This document shows positions 17,131-24,890 of a stretch of DNA of 58,317 nt, one piece after another. The notes under the pieces were generated by a model. That model made no database searches and was not told where the DNA came from. It saw only the letters and a list, made by a program, of their open reading frames with translations. The DNA lies in contig NZ_JAQWGB010000080.1 in the NCBI RefSeq assembly GCF_029238425.1, positions 1 through 58,317 of the forward strand. Reading direction: 5' to 3'. This DNA comes from Flavicella sp. (GTDB lineage: Bacteria > Bacteroidota > Bacteroidia > Flavobacteriales > Flavobacteriaceae). A program made the position numbers and the translations under genes. How positions within the stretch are numbered: position 1 is the stretch's first letter; every line of letters starts with the position of its first letter.

Positions 17131-18192
17131 TTATCGATACAATTTATAAACTTCAGTTCCCGCACTCAAAAAAGCACCGGTACCATATACCTCCGTTTTA
17201 TCTGGCCAAGCCTGACCCGGAGCAGCTCCAATAGGCTGTACGTACCCCAACATTCCCTCTTCAGTAATATGACTTACCAGTGCCTTCCATGCTTTTTCCA
17301 CAGCAGGTTTATATACATCACTTTTTAAAATGCCATTATTGATTCCCCAAGCCAAACCATAAGTAAAAAATGCAGTTCCGCTTGTTTCAGGAGTTGGGTA
17401 AAACTCTTCTCCTAGCAAACTCATTGCCCAATGCCCTTTGGTTGTTTGAATCTGAATAAGATTTTTTGCCATTTTTTTATAAATTTTCAAAAAGTATTGA
17501 TACTCTTTTTGAGAAGGATCCAGTTCGTTTAATATATTTACTAATCCAGCAAAAACCCAGCCATTTCCACGAGCCCAAAAAACCTTAGTTCCATGGTCTT
17601 CTTTTGTTTTAAATCTCTCGTCTCTATAATACAAACCTTCTTTTTTATCAAATAAAAACGCAGTAGTCGCTTTGTATTCCGACACCATAAAATCTAAATA
17701 TTTTTGCTCACCAGTAATAGTATATAACTGAGCCCAAACGGGTGGAGACATAAATAAAGCATCGCACCAGTTCCAACGGTCTTGATGAAATGGAGTCTCC
17801 CAATTCAATTTACTTTGGGAAGGGTGAAATCTGATAAACTCAAATTGTTTTATCGTTGGCTCGATCATCTTTTTATCTTCGTACTTTTTATAAAGATTAC
17901 AATACAACTGTCCTACTGTATGATCATCAGCATGGTACTTTCTATGATGCAATTTCCATTGTTGCTCTTCTGCAATACTTTTCAACCAATCAAAATAACT
18001 TGGATCACCAGACATCTCTGCCCACTTGTACATCCCTACATATAATGCTCCACTCGTCCAATCTGCAATATGATGAGCTCTTTTTCTTCCGCTAAAAGTA
18101 TCCTTAAAATGTTCTATCTGCCAATCGGCAACTTTTTTCATTGTAGCCTGCACAGCATCTGCATTAATTGCTTGACCAAAACTAGTTGACAT
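17131..18192 (-). CDS. GH105/GH88 unsaturated glucuronyl or rhamnogalacturonyl hydrolase, signal peptide disrupted
   Basis: This (alpha/alpha)6-barrel enzyme removes the 4,5-unsaturated uronic acid that polysaccharide lyases leave on oligosaccharides (from ulvan, pectin or similar). Seen: 'HHRKYHADDHTVGQLYCNLY' around residues 82-101, 'WNWCDALFMSPPVWAQLY' around 140-157 and 'VFWARGNGWVFAGLVN' near 210, the usual active-site regions. The ORF opens at the ATG at 18192, but the same frame continues upstream as a signal peptide to an ATG at 18234, with a TAA as codon 4. As read, the enzyme would be made without a complete signal peptide and stay in the cytoplasm. The catalytic domain itself is uninterrupted. 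Confidence 0.88.
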   Translation of the reverse strand: MSTSFGQAINADAVQATMKKVADWQIEHFKDTFSGRKRAHHIADWTSGALYVGMYKWAEMSGDPSYFDWLKSIAEEQQWKLHHRKYHADDHTVGQLYCNLYKKYEDKKMIEPTIKQFEFIRFHPSQSKLNWETPFHQDRWNWCDALFMSPPVWAQLYTITGEQKYLDFMVSEYKATTAFLFDKKEGLYYRDERFKTKEDHGTKVFWARGNGWVFAGLVNILNELDPSQKEYQYFLKIYKKMAKNLIQIQTTKGHWAMSLLGEEFYPTPETSGTAFFTYGLAWGINNGILKSDVYKPAVEKAWKALVSHITEEGMLGYVQPIGAAPGQAWPDKTEVYGTGAFLSAGTEVYKLYR

Positions 18193-18234
18193 GATAAAGG
18201 TAAAAGCAACGCCCAGTAATAATTAATGTTTCAT
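18193..18234 (-). other. Signal-peptide remnant of the GH105 gene broken by an in-frame TAA
   Basis: On the minus strand, ATG AAA CAT TAA (18234-18223) is followed in the same frame by TTA TTA CTG GGC GTT GCT TTT ACC TTT ATC. That reads MKH-stop-LLLGVAFTFI and runs straight into MSTSFGQA of the GH105 protein. It has the n-region, h-region and cleavage-site shape of a signal peptide. One base change (AAA to TAA) would explain it. Confidence 0.8.
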
Positions 18235-18457
18235 AAGTTAATTGATTTGTTAGTTGATCTATAAAAATAAGTCAAATGCAGATAATTTTATAAAACTCAT
18301 AGGATTATACTGTTCTTTTAACCGTATAAAACAATCACAAACCTCTTTAAACAAAGGAATCTTAAGCAAAAAAGTGCTCGTCAATGGCACCCAAAAAAGA
18401 TAAACACAACAGTAACTACACCGCAACTAGCAAAAAAAACACTTCATAAACAAAAAA

Positions 18458-18481
18458 AGAACTACACTTTCGTGTAACTCT
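18458..18481 (-). terminator. Relic tRNA-Asn terminator (third copy)
   Basis: This is a copy of the hairpin found after both tRNA-Asn genes, with ACTTTCGT loop region and flanking A/T runs. It is followed on the plus strand by TTTTTTGCTCCTCCTC, matching the 3' acceptor end of tRNA-Asn (to about 18501), but no tRNA body follows. It is best explained as the remains of a deleted tRNA copy. Confidence 0.65.
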
Positions 18482-18506
18482 TTTGTTTTTTGCTCCTCCT
18501 CATTTC

Positions 18507-18556
18507 GACAGGCTCCATGTGAACTTGGGCTTACTTCGACAAAGCTCAGCATAAAC
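18507..18556. repeat. Two direct TTCGACA-GCTC repeats
   Basis: ATTTCGACAGGCTCCATGTGA is followed 9 nt later by ACTTCGACAAAGCTCAGCATA. Both match the motif seen near ahcY and between sucA and sucB. They sit between the relic tRNA terminator and tRNA-Asn copy 1. The rest of 18235-18450 shows no gene. Confidence 0.5.
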
Positions 18557-18584
18557 TTCTCGCCCAAAAGCATCCACAAAAAAA

Positions 18585-18608
18585 AGAGCTACACTTTCGT
18601 GTAACTCT
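18585..18608 (-). terminator. Terminator of tRNA-Asn copy 1
   Basis: The stem AGAGCTACAC / GTGTAACTCT with a TTTC loop (one G-T pair) starts 11 nt after the tRNA 3' end on the minus strand and is followed by a T-run. Confidence 0.8.
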
Positions 18609-18619
18609 TTTGTTTTTTG

Positions 18620-18693
18620 CTCCTCCTCTTGGGCTCGAACCAAGGACCCTCTGATTAACAGTCAGATGCTCTAACCAACTGAGCTAAGGAGGA
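18620..18693 (-). tRNA. tRNA-Asn (anticodon GTT), copy 1
   Basis: The 74-nt sequence folds as a cloverleaf: acceptor TCCTCCT / AGGAGGA, D-stem GCTC/GAGC, anticodon stem TCTGA/TCAGA with loop CTGTTAA (anticodon GTT), T-stem CTTGG/CCAAG with TTCGAGC loop, and discriminator G. CCA is not encoded. The mature sequence is identical to copy 2. A TATATTTG element lies 40 nt upstream and a terminator lies directly downstream. Confidence 0.97.
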
Positions 18694-18732
18694 GTTTCAT
18701 ATAGAATGCAACCCATTTCTGTTTTGCGAGTG

Positions 18733-18740
18733 CAAATATA
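18733..18740 (-). promoter_or_regulatory. -7 element of tRNA-Asn copy 1
   Basis: TATATTTG on the minus strand, 40 nt upstream of the mature tRNA 5' end, matches TAnnTTTG. The same element and flanks occur before copy 2. Confidence 0.5.
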
Positions 18741-18849
18741 ACTAATATTTTAAATCCTACAATAAGAAAGTAAAAAAATATAAAATTAACATATGTTTAG
18801 GTAGGGTCTTTTCAATCTATACTGTCTATATAACAAACCCTATTATAAA

Positions 18850-19032
18850 ATGAAAAAATGTCCACAATGCAATTCTTCTTATAGAATGCGAATCAAACGA
18901 AATCGACTCTTAAAATCAATTCCATTTGTAAAAGCATACCGCTGTGAAAAATGTTTTACCAAATATTTATTTATCCCCCTCTCTAGAAAAACATTTAGCT
19001 ATGAAAAAAATGAATTTTTAGAAAGCTTATAA
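18850..19032 (+). CDS. Small CxxC...CxxC zinc-ribbon-like protein
   Basis: The 60-aa ORF starts 'MKKCPQCNSSYRMRIKR' and has paired Cys at 4/7 and 32/35 (CPQC and CEKC), spaced like a zinc ribbon. A basic segment (residues 12-20) lies between them. I do not recognise a named family; similar small zinc-ribbon proteins are common in Flavobacteriia. It lies on the opposite strand between the two copies of tRNA-Asn, so it was either caught between the copies during duplication or inserted there. A TATGTTTA element, one base off the consensus, lies ~50 nt upstream. Being short, it could still be non-coding, but the spaced Cys pairs argue for a real gene. Confidence 0.6.
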   Translation: MKKCPQCNSSYRMRIKRNRLLKSIPFVKAYRCEKCFTKYLFIPLSRKTFSYEKNEFLESL

Positions 19033-19097
19033 AAATATACGTAAAACCTAAACTGAACATACTCAGCAACCAATTACCTTCAAAATAAAACAAAAAA

Positions 19098-19121
19098 AGA
19101 GTTACACTTTCGTGTAACTCT
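19098..19121 (-). terminator. Terminator of tRNA-Asn copy 2
   Basis: The perfect 10-bp stem AGAGTTACAC / GTGTAACTCT with a TTTC loop is followed on the minus strand by a T-run, 11 nt after the tRNA 3' end. Confidence 0.85.
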
Positions 19122-19132
19122 TTTGATTTTTG

Positions 19133-19206
19133 CTCCTCCTCTTGGGCTCGAACCAAGGACCCTCTGATTAACAGTCAGATGCTCTAACCAACTGAGCTAA
19201 GGAGGA
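19133..19206 (-). tRNA. tRNA-Asn (anticodon GTT), copy 2
   Basis: This 74-nt cloverleaf is identical to the tRNA at 18620-18693. Its 5' flank (through the TATATTTG element) and 3' terminator are near-identical too, so the whole transcription unit was duplicated. CCA is not encoded. Confidence 0.97.
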
Positions 19207-19245
19207 GTTTCATATAGAAGGCAAACCATTTCTGTTTTGCGTGTG

Positions 19246-19253
19246 CAAATATA
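19246..19253 (-). promoter_or_regulatory. -7 element of tRNA-Asn copy 2
   Basis: TATATTTG on the minus strand, 40 nt upstream of the mature tRNA, has the same spacing as in copy 1. Confidence 0.5.
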
Positions 19254-19433
19254 GATTATATTTTAATTTCTACAAGAAAAAAACTTAAAAAATCTACATT
19301 TTTTGCTGAAAAAACACTGCGTAAAAACCAAAGTGAAACAAACATTTCATCTCGACAAAATATTCGGCATAATTCTTGCTAATTCAACCATCTAAAAAAC
19401 AACAAGCTAAACAACGTAAACATTGAAATTACC

Positions 19434-19441
19434 TATCTTTG
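19434..19441 (+). promoter_or_regulatory. -7 element of the dehydrogenase/cytochrome c gene
   Basis: TATCTTTG exactly matches TAnnTTTG, 20 nt upstream of the ATG at 19462 and inside a longer TTG-started reading. It supports the ATG as the start. Confidence 0.5.
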
Positions 19442-19461
19442 TTGCAAACCGAAACACCTCC

Positions 19462-21714
19462 ATGATTTTAATTAAATTTCTAAAAAAACTTACTCTAACC
19501 GCTGCATTCTTTTTTCTAACGTTTACTTTTCACTGTTGTTCTCCTACGGATTATGAGGAACCTAAAGTTTCATTGGACTCTTATTATATAGAAGAAGGTT
19601 TTCAACTAGAATCTATTTGCTCAGAACCTTTTATTGAAGCACCTGTCACCATGGACTTTGACAACAAAGGTCGAATTTGGGTCGTAGAAATGAGAGGCTA
19701 TATGCAAAACTTAGAAGGTACGGGAGAAGAAATGCCAAATGGAAGAATTACCATTTTAGAAGACTTTGACAAAGATGGTATTACTGACCATGCTAAGGTT
19801 TTTATGGAAAATTTGATTCTGCCAAGAGCAATTGCTCATGTGTATGGAGGACTCTTATATGCCGAACCACCTAAATTATGGTTTGTAGACATACAAGATG
19901 ATAAGCCCGTGAACAAAGTATTGGTAGATGCTCATTATACCCATGGTGGAAACGTAGAACATCAACCAAATGGTTTGATGATGCATATTGACAATTGGAT
20001 TTACAATGCCAAATCAAGTGCTAGATATCAAAGAAAAAATGGCAAATGGATCAAAGAATCGACTCGCTTTAGAGGTCAATGGGGAATCAGTCGCGACAAC
20101 TTTGGTAGAATTTATTACAACAACAATTCTACACAACTAATAGGAGACTACGTACTTCCGAATACGAGCTCTAAAAACAAACATCAACTCATTTCTGAAT
20201 CCCTTGGAAAAAGAACCATCAATAATAACAGAGTATTTCCATTGCATGCAACAGCAGTCAATCGAGGTTATATTCCGGGAAGATTAGACAAAGACAGCAT
20301 TCTTATCAATATTACAGCAGCTTGTGGACCTGTTATTTATAGAGGAGATAAATTTCCGTCCTCTTATAATCAAAATGCTTTTGTATGCGCACCAGAAGCC
20401 AATCTGATCAAAAGAAATGTTTTAGATTTCTCACAGACCAGAACAAAAGGTCAGCAGGCCATCCCTAAAAAAGAATTCCTTGCCTCTACTGATGAAGGTT
20501 TTAGACCCGTTAATTTATTCAATGGACCCGATGGTAATCTATATATAGTGGACATGCATAGAGGAATCATCCAAGACAAAGCCTTTCTTACACCTTACCT
20601 GAAAAACTTATATGCAAAAAGGCAATTAGACACCGTTATTGGAATGGGTAGAATATTAAAAGTATCACCCAAAAACAGCAAACAAGAACCTTTTACAAAT
20701 CTAGACAGATTAACGGTACCTGACTGGGTAGCTCTTTTAAAACATTCCAATGGTTGGCTAAGAGATAGAGCACAACATATATTGATCTATCGATTTGAGG
20801 AAATTGCCATTCCTGCTTTAAAAAAAATGGTATTTGAAAAACATGCTTATGCTCAAACACATGCGTTGCAAACCTTAGAAGGCTTACACGCTTTAGATTT
20901 CTACTTTTTATCTAAAGTACTATCCGAAGTAGACAATATTGAGACTTTAAGTCACGCCCTAGTCATATCAGAAAACTATGCTTCAAAAGAAGCTCTAGAC
21001 ACCTTTATCAAATGCCTGCATACGTTGGAATTAAAAAATAATGCAACGCTAGATATTTATATTGCAAACTCTTTAGGAAATTGGCTTGCTCACTCCAAAG
21101 AAAAAACATTTTCAATTTTAGCAAAAATCCAAAACAAGTATCCTAAAGACAATCTATATAATGAAGCCATTATCAGCAGTCTTAGAAATTACGAAGAGGA
21201 CTTTCTTCTTTATTTAGAAAAAGAAAAACTTACGGAAAATCAATTAACATATTTAGTTAAAGAGACCATTGCTGAAAAAAATGACACGAATCATCAAAGA
21301 GCCAAGGATAGAAAAACATCAGCCTCTCTGAAAGCCGGTGAAAAAATATTTAAAAACATTTGCGCTACCTGTCACGGAACAAAGGGTCAAGGAATCAGCA
21401 GTTTGGCACCTCCTTTAAAGAACTCTGAATATGTTAACGGACCTTCTGAACGTCTTGCATTAATCGTTCTTCATGGCCTTTCTGGACCGATACATGTAAA
21501 CGGAAAACTTTACAACCTAAGCGCAACCATGCCAGGTCTGGTAAATAATGTTCGTTATAACGATTATGATATTGCCAATCTTATCAATTATTTACAACAC
21601 AATTTTGCTGGCAAAAAAGCTACCACCAGCAAACGCAGTATTAAAAAATTACGATTGTTAAAACCTCAACAGGGTGTTTATACCGAAAAAGAGTTATTAA
21701 ATCGAAAATATTAA
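19462..21714 (+). CDS. PVC-type membrane-bound dehydrogenase-like lipoprotein with C-terminal cytochrome c
   Basis: The ~750-aa protein begins with a signal sequence ending in 'TFHCCSPTDYEEP', a probable lipobox. It is therefore likely a lipoprotein facing the periplasm or cell surface. Residues ~45-430 match the N-terminal domain of 'PVC-type' dehydrogenases, a beta-propeller: 'EAPVTMDFDNKGRIWVVEMRGY', 'NGLMMHIDNWIYNA', 'FNGPDGNLYIVDMHRG'. A helical HEAT-like region (~430-600) follows. The C-terminus has a cytochrome c domain with heme motif CATCH in 'ICATCHGTKGQG' and a probable Met ligand in 'SATMPG'. It presumably oxidises a sugar or alcohol and passes electrons to the heme; the substrate is unknown. 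It stands alone. Confidence 0.85.
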   Translation: MILIKFLKKLTLTAAFFFLTFTFHCCSPTDYEEPKVSLDSYYIEEGFQLESICSEPFIEAPVTMDFDNKGRIWVVEMRGYMQNLEGTGEEMPNGRITILEDFDKDGITDHAKVFMENLILPRAIAHVYGGLLYAEPPKLWFVDIQDDKPVNKVLVDAHYTHGGNVEHQPNGLMMHIDNWIYNAKSSARYQRKNGKWIKESTRFRGQWGISRDNFGRIYYNNNSTQLIGDYVLPNTSSKNKHQLISESLGKRTINNNRVFPLHATAVNRGYIPGRLDKDSILINITAACGPVIYRGDKFPSSYNQNAFVCAPEANLIKRNVLDFSQTRTKGQQAIPKKEFLASTDEGFRPVNLFNGPDGNLYIVDMHRGIIQDKAFLTPYLKNLYAKRQLDTVIGMGRILKVSPKNSKQEPFTNLDRLTVPDWVALLKHSNGWLRDRAQHILIYRFEEIAIPALKKMVFEKHAYAQTHALQTLEGLHALDFYFLSKVLSEVDNIETLSHALVISENYASKEALDTFIKCLHTLELKNNATLDIYIANSLGNWLAHSKEKTFSILAKIQNKYPKDNLYNEAIISSLRNYEEDFLLYLEKEKLTENQLTYLVKETIAEKNDTNHQRAKDRKTSASLKAGEKIFKNICATCHGTKGQGISSLAPPLKNSEYVNGPSERLALIVLHGLSGPIHVNGKLYNLSATMPGLVNNVRYNDYDIANLINYLQHNFAGKKATTSKRSIKKLRLLKPQQGVYTEKELLNRKY

Positions 21715-21892
21715 CGTAAACTTCATACTAGCTGTTTACAAAACATAGGTGTTTTGCGGAAGTGGCACTTTTAAATATGGTCAAATCGCATATTTTTAAT
21801 GTGTAAATTAACAGAAAAAATAAAATCTGTTATATTTATTTACATTATTAACAAATCGATAACCAATACACGGTTTTTTGGCCAAAACGTTG

Positions 21893-21900
21893 TACTTTTG
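21893..21900 (+). promoter_or_regulatory. -7 element of the sucA promoter
   Basis: TACTTTTG matches TAnnTTTG, 38 nt upstream of the sucA ATG. No well-placed TTG -33 element is seen. Confidence 0.4.
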
Positions 21901-21938
21901 CTAAGGTTTTTAATAAAATACCGAGTATTCTATAAAAT

Positions 21939-24677
21939 ATGGACAAATTTTCGTTCTTAAACGCAGCACATTCCGGCTTCATTGCCGATTTATACGATCA
22001 GTATCAAGTTAATCCTGATTCCGTAGAACCTAGTTGGAAGAGTTTTTTCCAAGGTTACGACCTTGCTAATGAAGACTATTCTCTAACAGGAGAAGAAAAC
22101 ACTAACATTGATATTCCAGAACATGTAAACAAAGAGTTTCGTGTGATAGAATTGATTAATGGATATAGATCTCGTGGACATTTGTTCACTAAGACAAATC
22201 CTGTTCGTGAAAGACGCCAGTACAAACCGACTTTAGCTATTGAGAACTTTGGTTTGACCAAAGAAGATTTAGATATTGTTTTTAGTGCCAGTGAAATTCT
22301 TGGTTTGAAACCAACGAAACTTTCTGCTATCATCAACAATCTAGAGCAAATGTATTGCGATTCTATCGGTGTAGAATATATGTACATTCGTAACCCTGAA
22401 GAAATTCAGTGGTGGCAAGATCGTTTGAATAAAAACAACAACCACCCGAATTACAATGTTGACTCTAAGAAATACATTCTTTCAAAATTAAATCAAGCGG
22501 TTGGTTTTGAAGATTTCTTACAGACTAAATATGTAGGTCAAAAACGTTTCTCTCTTGAAGGAGGAGAAGCATTGATTCCTGCTATTTCTGTTGCATTGAG
22601 AGATGCAGCTGAAAAATTTGGTGTTAAAGAATGTGTATTAGGAATGGCACATAGAGGGCGTTTGAGCACCTTGACAAATATTTTCAAAAAGCCAGTTCGT
22701 GATTTGTTTTCTGAATTTGAAGGAAAAGACTTCGACGACGAACATATTGATGGAGATGTAAAATACCATATGGGACTTACACGTAGTAAGACTTTCCAAA
22801 ATGGTGAAGTGATGAAAATGAACTTAGTTCCAAATCCATCTCACTTAGAAACAGTGGCTCCAGTTGCCGAAGGTATTGCCAGAGCAAAAATTGATAGAAA
22901 ATACAAAGGTGACGATTCTAAAATCTTACCTATTATAGTGCACGGTGATGCTGCTATCGCAGGTCAAGGAATTGTATATGAAGTTACTCAAATGAGTAAA
23001 CTGAATGGATACAAAACCGGTGGTACTTTACATTTAGTAGTAAACAACCAAGTTGGATTTACCACTAACTATTTAGATGCTCGTTCTAGTACCTATTGTA
23101 CGGATGTTGCAAAAGTTACTCTATCTCCTGTACTTCACGTAAATGCAGATGATGTTGAAGCTGTTTGTCACGCTGTTGAACTAGCTCTTGAATTTAGAAT
23201 GAAATTCAAAAGAGACATTTTTATTGACTTATTAGGATACCGTAAATACGGTCATAACGAAGGTGATGAGCCACGTTTTACACAGCCTAACCTGTACAAA
23301 ACAATCTCTAAGCATAAGAACCCAAAAGACATATATGTTGATAAATTGATCAATGAAGGATCGATTGATGCGGCCTATGCGAAGCAAATAAAAGATGAAT
23401 TCAAAGGTATGCTGGAAGAGCAATTCCAAAAAGCCAAAGGAGATTCTACTTCTAAAGTAGTTCCTTTTATGCAGCATACTTGGAAAGAATTTGTCAGAGA
23501 AAACTTAGAGGCTATGTTGTCTCCGATTGACACAACATATCCTATTGAAAACTTAAAAGGAATTGCGAAAGTAGTTTCTACTGTTCCAGAAGGAGTAAAA
23601 TTTGTAAGAAAAGCAGAGCGTATTGTAAAAGGGCGTGATAAAATGGTTTTCGAAAACAATTTACTTGATTGGGGAATGGGTGAAACATTAGCCTATGGTT
23701 CTTTATTAGAAGAAGGGTATAATGTTAGAATTTCTGGACAGGATGTTGAACGTGGTACTTTTAGTCACCGTCACGCAATTTTACGTGATGAAAACACAGA
23801 AGACAGAATCAACTTGATCAACACAAACCCTAAGAACAAAGGGGAAATGTTTATCTATAATTCCTTATTATCTGAATATGGAGTATTAGGATTTGATTAT
23901 GGTTACGCCATGGCAAACCCAAATACTTTGACTATATGGGAAGCACAATTTGGAGATTTCAACAACGGAGCACAAATTATGTTTGACCAGTACATTTCTG
24001 CCGCAGAGCACAAATGGAAATTACAAAATGGTATTGTAGTATTATTGCCACATGGTTATGAAGGTCAAGGTTCTGAGCATTCATCTGCCAGAATTGAAAG
24101 ATTTTTACAATTATGTGCAGAGGATAATATGACGCTTGCTGACTGTACAACACCGGCAAACATGTACCATTTATTGCGTCGTCATATGAAACGTAAGCAC
24201 AGAAAACCATTGATTGTATTTACTCCTAAAAGTTTGCTACGTCATCCTAAGGCTGTAAATCCGATTGAAGATTTTGCGAATGGAAGTTTCCAAGAAGTAA
24301 TTGACGATACCATTGCACCTGAAAACGTTACAAAAGTTGTTTTCTGTACAGGTAAGTTCTACTATGAATTACTTGAAGAAAGAGACTCAACCGAACGTAA
24401 TGATGTTGCTTTGGTTAGAATAGAACAATTATTCCCTTTACACGAAGAGAAATTGCAAGCAGCTATCGATAGATATCCAAATGCTAAAGAATATGTTTGG
24501 GCACAAGAAGAGCCTAGAAATATGGGAGCATGGAGTTTTATGTTGCAAAGATTTAACTTGGTTAAATTAAGCGTGGCTTCTAGAAAATTCTATTCAGTTC
24601 CAGCGGCTGGTTCTTCTGCTAGATTTAAGAGAAGACAAAGAGCGGTAATTGATATGGTTTTCAATCCAGAAAAATAA
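21939..24677 (+). CDS. sucA: 2-oxoglutarate dehydrogenase E1 component
   Basis: SucA is the thiamine-diphosphate-dependent E1 of the 2-oxoglutarate dehydrogenase complex in the TCA cycle, making succinyl groups for E2. The 912-aa product has the family's N-terminal 'FLNAAHSGFIADLYDQYQ' and 'EPSWKSFF' and the ThDP/active-site motifs 'GMAHRGRLSTL', 'HGDAAIAGQGIVYE' and 'NNQVGFTT'. Also present are 'SGQDVERGTFSHRHA' and the C-terminal 'EEPRNMGAWSFM'. sucB follows 213 nt later in the same direction; the spacer holds palindromic repeats. The E3 subunit gene is not in the window. Confidence 0.97.
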   Translation: MDKFSFLNAAHSGFIADLYDQYQVNPDSVEPSWKSFFQGYDLANEDYSLTGEENTNIDIPEHVNKEFRVIELINGYRSRGHLFTKTNPVRERRQYKPTLAIENFGLTKEDLDIVFSASEILGLKPTKLSAIINNLEQMYCDSIGVEYMYIRNPEEIQWWQDRLNKNNNHPNYNVDSKKYILSKLNQAVGFEDFLQTKYVGQKRFSLEGGEALIPAISVALRDAAEKFGVKECVLGMAHRGRLSTLTNIFKKPVRDLFSEFEGKDFDDEHIDGDVKYHMGLTRSKTFQNGEVMKMNLVPNPSHLETVAPVAEGIARAKIDRKYKGDDSKILPIIVHGDAAIAGQGIVYEVTQMSKLNGYKTGGTLHLVVNNQVGFTTNYLDARSSTYCTDVAKVTLSPVLHVNADDVEAVCHAVELALEFRMKFKRDIFIDLLGYRKYGHNEGDEPRFTQPNLYKTISKHKNPKDIYVDKLINEGSIDAAYAKQIKDEFKGMLEEQFQKAKGDSTSKVVPFMQHTWKEFVRENLEAMLSPIDTTYPIENLKGIAKVVSTVPEGVKFVRKAERIVKGRDKMVFENNLLDWGMGETLAYGSLLEEGYNVRISGQDVERGTFSHRHAILRDENTEDRINLINTNPKNKGEMFIYNSLLSEYGVLGFDYGYAMANPNTLTIWEAQFGDFNNGAQIMFDQYISAAEHKWKLQNGIVVLLPHGYEGQGSEHSSARIERFLQLCAEDNMTLADCTTPANMYHLLRRHMKRKHRKPLIVFTPKSLLRHPKAVNPIEDFANGSFQEVIDDTIAPENVTKVVFCTGKFYYELLEERDSTERNDVALVRIEQLFPLHEEKLQAAIDRYPNAKEYVWAQEEPRNMGAWSFMLQRFNLVKLSVASRKFYSVPAAGSSARFKRRQRAVIDMVFNPEK

Positions 24678-24830
24678 GCTTCGACTAGCTCAGATTTGGG
24701 AAGACCTGTACTCTGAGTGAATTGAAAAATAAAAAGGTACACTGGTTATATCGAAGTGTACCACAGAATAAATAAAACGCTTCGACAAACTCAGCGTACA
24801 ACAAAGAAGAACCCAGAGCTTGTCTAAGGG
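24677..24830. repeat. Cluster of TTCGAC...CTCAG repeats and a hairpin between sucA and sucB
   Basis: AGCTTCGACTAGCTCAG (24677-24693) and CGCTTCGACAAACTCAGC (24779-24796) are direct copies. An inverted partial copy, AGCTTGTCTAAG, lies at 24817-24828. A perfect 8-bp hairpin, GGTACACT / AGTGTACC (24736-24762), lies between them. Related copies occur at 1024-1046 and 18507-18556. Confidence 0.6.
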
Positions 24831-24890
24831 TAACAAAATTAACAACAATATTGCTTGTAAAAAACAAGCACAACTTTAAAATTAGTAACA

